From Lachnospiraceae bacterium (lineage in GTDB: Bacteria > Bacillota > Clostridia > Lachnospirales > Lachnospiraceae): a stretch of 10,215 bases of DNA. The stretch is from assembly GCA_014804225.1 (NCBI GenBank), contig JAAVAF010000135.1:1-10215 (forward strand). The letters are read 5' to 3'. Below, in pieces: positions 6,946-10,215 of the stretch (positions within the stretch are counted from its first letter, which is position 1; the number at the start of each line of letters is the position of its first letter). The position numbers were made by a program, and so were the translations under genes. The notes below the pieces were generated by a model. That model made no database searches, was not told the origin of the DNA, and was given only the letters and a program-made list of their open reading frames with translations.

Positions 6946-6975
6946 GTTATATTATCCATCATTATGTATGTACAA
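6946..6975 (-). promoter_or_regulatory. Possible internal promoter before the 362-codon gene
   Basis: On the minus strand, TTGTAC (plus 6970-6975), 18-bp spacer, TATAAC (plus 6946-6951). It overlaps the end of the upstream gene. The -10 region is part of ATGTTATATT (plus strand 6944-6953), the same ten bases found before the next gene at 5789-5798. Confidence 0.3.
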
Positions 6976-7573
6976 ATGTTACTTCTACAGAAAGCAGTTC
7001 ACAGGTCATGGTTTTATTTTCGATTTCTTCATTGCCGTAGTTATCTGTGATTACCTCTATAGCTTCGTATGTTCCAAGCTCTGTCTTGTAAACAATATCT
7101 GGCATGGATAATTGGTTGTTTTTTAGTGCATCCATAAGTTCTTCGTAGTGCTCATGCTCCTGCTTATCCAAATATTCTTGCAGTCTGCTCTCAATGAATG
7201 GTTTCAATTCTCTTTCGCTCATAACACAATCCATTTCCCTTTTAGAGAGGTTATTGGTGATATATTCTGATACTTTGTTGTTATGTACAGAGGCATTCCC
7301 ATTGCTGATGAAATGTTTTATTCCGCATTCCTGACGGCAGAAATTTTTGCCTTTCTTGTCGGTAAGTTCAAAGAATGTCTTGATGCCTGTACCATGCCTG
7401 TCAGGGACACAGACTTCTCTAATAAGACCTGCCTGCTTGTAAGACTTTATACGGTTGTCGCTAATTTCTAACTTATGGAATGTATCTCTGCTCATAGCTC
7501 CTGATTTTGCGAGGATAGAAAGGCATCTTCGGTCTTTGGGATAGATGTGGGATAATGCATTCTTCTTTGCCAT
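6962..7573 (-). CDS. Winged-helix / nuclease-like mobile-element protein (replication-relaxation-like)
   Basis: This encodes 203 aa. The start ATG at 7573 has AAAGGAAGTGA about 9 bases upstream. Residues about 13-75 form a likely winged helix (RRCLSILAKSGAMSRDTFHKL, then IKSYKQAGLI and a strand-rich wing). The second half fits the layout of the replication-relaxation / PD-(D/E)XK-like fold of Firmicutes plasmids and integrative elements: a conserved-looking SEREL (119-123), MPD (157-159) and YEAIEVIT (169-176), where E120 or E122, D159 and E173 are candidate core acidic residues. The usual Lys is replaced by Thr or is absent, so activity is doubtful. It is first in the operon, downstream of a strongly structured stretch, consistent with a role in mobilisation or replication of the element. 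That role is inferred. Confidence 0.7.
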   Translation of the reverse strand: MAKKNALSHIYPKDRRCLSILAKSGAMSRDTFHKLEISDNRIKSYKQAGLIREVCVPDRHGTGIKTFFELTDKKGKNFCRQECGIKHFISNGNASVHNNKVSEYITNNLSKREMDCVMSERELKPFIESRLQEYLDKQEHEHYEELMDALKNNQLSMPDIVYKTELGTYEAIEVITDNYGNEEIENKTMTCELLSVEVTFVHT

Positions 7574-7610
7574 TGTGTATTGTCACTTCCTTTGTTTTAA
7601 TCTATGTAAA

Positions 7611-7655
7611 CACTGCTTTCAGGGGCAGTGGATGCCCCTGCTGTCGTGAGACAGC
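7611..7655. repeat. Adjacent hairpins upstream of the minus-strand operon
   Basis: AGGGGCA/TGCCCCT (7621-7639, 5-nt loop) is followed with no gap by GCTGTC/GACAGC (7640-7655, GTGA loop). An alternative pairing, CACTGC (7611-7616) with GCAGTG (7625-7630), excludes the first hairpin. In RNA they would lie in the 5' leader of the 203-codon gene; as DNA they resemble origin-type inverted repeats. Confidence 0.7.
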
Positions 7656-7684
7656 AAATATAAAAATAGGATTGTACAGAAAAC

Positions 7685-7698
7685 TTCTAAATTTAGAA
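7685..7698. promoter_or_regulatory. Perfect 14-bp palindrome
   Basis: TTCTAAATTTAGAA is a perfect palindrome upstream of the minus-strand operon and right beside the large inverted repeat at 7700. It could be an operator for a dimeric regulator. No partner is identified. Confidence 0.4.
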
Positions 7699-7699
7699 A

Positions 7700-7828
7700 A
7701 CTGGGAGCGAACGAACCGAGCCACATAGGGGTTGCTCCGCTAGGAGTAAATGCGAAGCATTTCCCCGTTAGGTGGCGGAGGCGGAGCTTTGTGAACGAAG
7801 TGAAACATTGCGGAGGTGAGCTCCCAGT
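7700..7828. other. GC-richer, highly structured 129-base element (possible oriT or origin)
   Basis: The ends ACTGGGAGC (7700-7708) and GCTCCCAGT (7820-7828) pair perfectly over 9 bp. Inside are GCTCCGC (7734-7740) with GCGGAGC (7781-7787), CCAC (7721-7724) with GTGG (7772-7775), GGGG (7728-7731) with CCCC (7763-7766), and hairpin AAATGC-GAA-GCATTT (7748-7762). GAACGAA occurs twice (left and right arms). The segment is clearly GC-richer than its flanks and has no open frame. Its place between the replication-relaxation-like operon and noncoding DNA fits an origin of transfer or replication. It could instead be a dispersed repeat or structured RNA. Confidence 0.5.
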
Positions 7829-8000
7829 ACTCTGCTTACCCTGTTTAATTACTTTTTGTGGTAAGAGTGCAAATGTTTAATGCGAAGGCACTTAATTTTC
7901 CTGTACTTTATACTTTTATTGTAGAGGGTGAGTGTATTTGATATTACGAAAATATGCACTATCTCTGGAAAGGATAGGAATATTAGTAAGGAAGAAAAGT

Positions 8001-8084
8001 ATGCCTGTTAAAAGGAAAAAAGGGATTGGTATGTGTAGTAGGGAAGAGGTTCCGTTGAAAGAAATTTATTGTACCTTTTATTAA
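8001..8084 (+). CDS. Possible 27-aa basic peptide
   Basis: ATG at 8001 (MPVKRKKGIGMCSREE...), with AAGGAAG about 6-12 bases upstream and a TAA at 8082-8084. Possible weak promoter TTGATA-16-TATCTC (7938-7965) and a hairpin with T-rich tail ten bases after the stop give it a gene-like setting. There is no recognised family, and chance is a real alternative. Confidence 0.2.
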   Translation: MPVKRKKGIGMCSREEVPLKEIYCTFY

Positions 8085-8093
8085 ACTGGTAGG

Positions 8094-8130
8094 AATAATC
8101 CAATATGGATATACTGATTATTTTTCTTTT
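8094..8130 (+). terminator. Weak AU-rich hairpin with T-rich tail
   Basis: AATAATC (8094-8100) and GATTATT (8116-8122) pair over 7 bp, followed by TTTCTTTTTAT. The stem is almost all A-T, so its strength is doubtful. Confidence 0.3.
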
Positions 8131-8348
8131 TATAAGGCATCTCTTTTTTATATAAATATTATTAAATATAAGGGTAAAACAGGGTTTTTGGGGCTGTGCA
8201 AAGTGTTTTGTAATACTGATGTTTATTGGATTTGTGGCATATTTGGTACTAGAAAAGACTTGTCTGTTTAAATGAGGATATTAAGGTAGTAAGAAACAGA
8301 AAAATATTATTCTGAAAAAAGAAAAAAAAGAAAAATTAAAAAAATATG

Positions 8349-8377
8349 TTGACAGGGTTTTAAAAGTTTGTTATAGT
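8349..8377 (+). promoter_or_regulatory. Consensus promoter driving a noncoding RNA
   Basis: TTGACA (8349-8354), exactly 17 bases, TATAGT (8372-8377), with A-rich tracts directly upstream (8314-8347). This is the best promoter in the window. The predicted start is near 8384, and no ORF with a ribosome binding site follows until 8810. Confidence 0.8.
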
Positions 8378-8383
8378 GAGTTT

Positions 8384-8572
8384 GTGTTCAGGACAGCTTG
8401 AACAAAAAATTGAATATCAACCAAATTTAAGATAGTGGTTAGGACATTATTGTTTCGGTTGGTAAGATACTTTAAATTATATGACGGAAAGTAACAGGTG
8501 TAGTATGCCTTGAAATCTGTAAAAGTAAGTATCTACTAGCAGAAACTTTTTTATTGTCCTAACCACTTTTTT
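8384..8572 (+). ncRNA. Unidentified structured small RNA of about 190 nt
   Basis: A complete noncoding transcription unit: consensus promoter, folded body, terminator. AGTGGTTAGGACA (8434-8446) pairs perfectly with TGTCCTAACCACT (8555-8567) and is followed by a T-run (8567-8572). Nested inside are GTTTC (8452-8456) with GAAAC (8542-8546), AGATACTT (8465-8472) with AAGTATCT (8527-8534) and ACAG (8494-8497) with CTGT (8517-8520), giving a long interrupted rod. A 5' hairpin GTTCA/TGAAC precedes it (about 8387-8404). The size and rod shape recall 6S RNA, but I cannot match 6S or any other known family, and the accessory setting argues for an element-specific RNA. An attenuated leader for the gene at 8810 is the main alternative. 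Confidence 0.6.
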
Positions 8573-8625
8573 GTTGCTATAGAGTTGTATATTGGCATTG
8601 CTAGTATACAACTGTGTAGCAACAA
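8571..8625. repeat. Near-perfect 55-nt hairpin
   Basis: TTGTTGCTA (8571-8579) pairs with TAGCAACAA (8617-8625), and AGTTGTATA (8583-8591) with TATACAACT (8605-8613). The three bases between include one A-T and one G-T pair, so 21 positions contain a single mismatch. The loop is 13 nt. It begins inside the T-run ending the small RNA and has no T-run of its own. Confidence 0.8.
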
Positions 8626-8809
8626 ATACACAGAAATAGCGGACCTTGAAAACTTAATAAAGGGCTTGCAGGAGCCTGAAATACTTGCTCTGCCAATAGT
8701 TAGGCAGTAGAAAAAATTGAGTTGTAGTAAGAGAAGTAATCAATCTTATTGAAGATAACAATAACAATTTATAAATAAAAATTTAAGAGAAAGAAAAGGA
8801 GATTTCACA
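8626..8809 (+). other. Leader region before the acidic protein gene
   Basis: It contains no ORF. There are small inverted repeats, CAGG-AG-CCTG (about 8670-8679) and CTGCC/GGCAG (8690-8707), and the motif TGCCAATAG (8691-8699) that recurs at 9395 and, with one change, at 9859. The last 60 bases are A-rich and unstructured up to the AAAAGGAG ribosome binding site (8794-8801). Confidence 0.4.
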
Positions 8810-9316
8810 ATGGAAAACATTAAAATGGAAAACAAATTTGCAAAGGAATTAGCAACAGATTTAGAAGGAATGGGATTTCAAGAAGGCATAGATATGATTC
8901 AGGAAGTATTTGAATGGGATGATATATTATGTAATGCAAGTGAACTGTGTTCGGCACATGGATATAAATATCGAAATGAATGTGAGGTAATAGCAAATGG
9001 TTTTAAAGAAAAAGGAATTGACTCGATCTATTTTAAGTTAAATATAAACCCAACATACGAAGAAATGGTATGTTTATTAGAAGAATATGGTGAATATGAC
9101 GAGGATGAAGAACTTGATGAAGATGAAATATATATAGCATTTTCGGAACTGATTGATAGTGAATGTTTTTGTTTGAATTATGATGAAATAGTATATAGAT
9201 TTGATGATGTACAGACTTTTTGGGATGTTTTGATAGATGAAGAATGTCACTATTATCGAGGCAGTGATGGTATAGTATATAAATATATTATTTGGGCCTT
9301 TCCCAATGAGGAATAA
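8810..9316 (+). CDS. Very acidic protein of unknown function
   Basis: This encodes 168 aa. ATG at 8810 has AAAAGGAG 8 bases upstream. No family is recognised. By my count about 44 residues are Asp or Glu against 11 Lys or Arg, so the net charge is near -33; the run around residues 91-106 (EEYGEYDEDEELDEDE) is the most acidic. There are seven Cys and many Tyr/Trp, no signal peptide and no membrane segment, so it is likely cytoplasmic. Small acidic proteins of mobile elements include DNA-mimic antirestriction proteins such as ArdA, but I see no ArdA motifs. It lies downstream of the small RNA and a long leader, and upstream of the 108-codon gene. Confidence 0.8.
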   Translation: MENIKMENKFAKELATDLEGMGFQEGIDMIQEVFEWDDILCNASELCSAHGYKYRNECEVIANGFKEKGIDSIYFKLNINPTYEEMVCLLEEYGEYDEDEELDEDEIYIAFSELIDSECFCLNYDEIVYRFDDVQTFWDVLIDEECHYYRGSDGIVYKYIIWAFPNEE

Positions 9317-9459
9317 ATACATTAAAGGATAATCAAAAAGATAGTAGGAAGATTTTATATAGATTGATTATGGAGCTCTTGATTTTTGGAACTATGCCAA
9401 TAGAGGTGGGGATTAGTTTTGCCAGAAATCAAGGCAGGCAGAAAGGAGAATGAAATATT
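9317..9459 (+). other. Spacer between the acidic protein and the 108-codon gene
   Basis: It contains no gene and no clear terminator, so the two flanking genes may share a transcript. It carries a second TGCCAATAG (9395-9403), in the context TATGGAG...TGCCAATAGAGGTGGGG, similar to sequence downstream at 9850-9870. Confidence 0.35.
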
Positions 9460-9786
9460 ATGAGAATCGTTAATAAAGTAGATAATACAAATTGTAGGCA
9501 GTGGGTAAGAGAATTGACTAAGCAGGCAATCCAGAATTCAAAGATAGATTGTAACAAGGTTATTATTGAGGAATTTGATTTTAGTGAGAGGATTTTTTTA
9601 AAAATCAATGAAACAGAGTACACTATCAGGATTTGGGATTTTCACCCGCTTGATAATGATAAGAAAGGGCATGTTTGTAGAGCGATTATTGCATATACAT
9701 TGTTTATGATGGTAAAAGAGGAAGATGGAAACGGTTATGGTGAAGAGATTGATCACAATGCTTTAATGATTGTGTGGAAAAATTAA
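9460..9786 (+). CDS. Small protein of unknown function
   Basis: This encodes 108 aa. ATG at 9460, with GAAAGGAG (9441-9448) 11 bases upstream, slightly long spacing. No family is recognised. The sequence looks like a compact alpha/beta domain: an N-terminal helix (CRQWVRELTKQAIQNS), strands around NKVIIEEFDF and RIFLKINETEYTIRIWDF, a helix (CRAIIAYTLFMMVKEE) and a final strand (ALMIVWKN). There is no signal peptide or membrane segment, so it is probably cytoplasmic. It follows the acidic gene by 143 bases on the same strand. No function can be given. Confidence 0.75.
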   Translation: MRIVNKVDNTNCRQWVRELTKQAIQNSKIDCNKVIIEEFDFSERIFLKINETEYTIRIWDFHPLDNDKKGHVCRAIIAYTLFMMVKEEDGNGYGEEIDHNALMIVWKN

Positions 9787-9984
9787 GGAGAACAGATTAA
9801 CAGTATCTTGTTACAGTTATGTGAAAGCATGTAACTATTCATTGGGTAATTATGGCCTTGCCGATAGGGGGAGAACATGCTATAATACCCTTACAAGGTT
9901 AATTTCTCCATATCCCGAGGCACCCCCGAATAACCTGTGAAGGCAATTTGGGATAGCCCCAAAAATAGAATAAGAAGAAATAAT
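9787..9984 (+). other. Structured noncoding segment with possible pseudoknot
   Basis: No ORF is present. Many long-range pairings are possible: AGCATGT (9826-9832) with ACATGCT (9875-9881), TTGCC (9858-9862) with GGCAA (9942-9946), GGGGG (9867-9871) with CCCCC (9923-9927), AGGTTA (9896-9901) with TAACCT (9931-9936), TATCCC (9911-9916) with GGGATA (9950-9955), and hairpin TTTGGG/CCCAAA near 9947-9962. Several cross each other, so either a pseudoknot or alternative folds exist. It may be a 3' UTR, an RNA element or single-strand origin DNA. Confidence 0.4.
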
Positions 9985-10036
9985 AACGACCTTGTAGAGA
10001 GGAAAAAAATCCTTTCTATGAGGTTGTTTTCATTTT
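9985..10036 (+). terminator. Strong terminator after the structured segment
   Basis: AACGACCT (9985-9992) pairs with AGGTTGTT (10021-10028) and TAGAGAGGA (9995-10003) with TCCTTTCTA (10010-10018). The TG/TG between them can form tandem wobbles, giving about 19 continuous pairs with an AAAAAA loop, followed by TTCATTTT. It ends the unit containing the 168- and 108-codon genes. Confidence 0.8.
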
Positions 10037-10215
10037 AGGAGATAAGAGAGAAAAAGCCTTGAAAATAAAGGAATTATAGATTTTTAGGAATAAAAACGGT
10101 ATATCTTTAGGAGTAGAATTTCCTGTATGTTTTGTCCGTGATTATATTTTTGTAAGAAATGGGGAGAGGATAGGGAAGTTTGCCCTTAGAGGATAAAAAG
10201 GGTTGCCTGTGAATA
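10037..10215. other. No gene seen
   Basis: It is purine-rich on the plus strand, with stops in all frames and only a short AGGG/CCCT hairpin (about 10173-10188). I see nothing identifiable in it. Confidence 0.5.

Larger units (their letters stand above)
7829..8348. other. Mostly gene-free stretch; one short ORF and an A-rich tract
   Basis: No long gene is seen. The plus strand is purine-rich. Present are a 27-codon ORF at 8001-8084, a weak AU-rich hairpin at 8094-8122, and a run of A-tracts at about 8314-8347 immediately before the promoter at 8349, which could be an UP element or bent DNA. Confidence 0.5.

Noticed and set aside
8384..8572. Calling the small RNA 6S RNA
   Set aside because: Size and rod shape fit, but I see no matching conserved bubble sequence, and 6S genes normally lie in core regions.
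8810..9316. Calling the acidic protein ArdA
   Set aside because: Size and charge are suggestive, but no ArdA motif is recognisable in the sequence.
7829..10215. CRISPR array, tRNA or rRNA in the long noncoding part
   Set aside because: There are no regularly spaced repeats, no cloverleaf pattern and no rRNA-like sequence.

Overview
The window looks like low-GC DNA from an anaerobic Clostridia (Firmicutes) bacterium, most likely a gut Lachnospiraceae relative. This is an inference from the AT-rich composition, AAAGGAG-type ribosome binding sites, GTG starts, and a surface protein with the cysteine/GHKW repeats plus CAP domain common in that group. There are no tRNA, rRNA or core housekeeping genes. 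It reads as an accessory region, probably part of an integrated mobile element.

Left part (1-2100): the window opens with the last codons of an IS3-like transposase. About 25 bases after its stop codon, the reading frame of a repeat-containing CAP surface protein starts in the middle of a repeat unit. The IS therefore appears to have removed the 5' end and signal peptide of that gene. A hairpin follows it, then about 300 bases with palindromes but no convincing gene.

Middle part (2065-4980): a small Xre-type repressor gene on the minus strand is divergent from a plus-strand run of two lipoproteins and a small membrane protein. Two identical 11-bp ATATTGAATAT sites lie between the repressor and a strong sigma-70 type promoter (TTGCAC-17-TATAAT), so the repressor may control this cell-envelope cassette. 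Both lipoproteins have weak SH3-like segments. A bidirectional terminator separates the cassette from the next block.

Minus-strand operon (7573 down to 4983): three genes of 203, 362 and 242 codons, none of known function to me. All three start with what looks like a winged-helix domain. The first also has residues reminiscent of the replication-relaxation / PD-(D/E)XK-like proteins of Firmicutes mobile elements. Upstream lies a GC-richer, strongly structured stretch (7611-7828) that could be an origin of transfer or replication, or a structured leader.

Right part (7830-10215): mostly noncoding. The best find is a complete transcription unit without an ORF: a consensus promoter (TTGACA-17-TATAGT) and about 190 bases folding into nested stems closed by a 13-bp stem and a T-run. 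It is an unidentified small RNA candidate. It is followed by a near-perfect 55-nt hairpin, a very acidic 168-aa protein, an unknown 108-aa protein, a second structured noncoding segment with possible pseudoknot pairing, and a strong terminator. The last 180 bases hold nothing recognisable.
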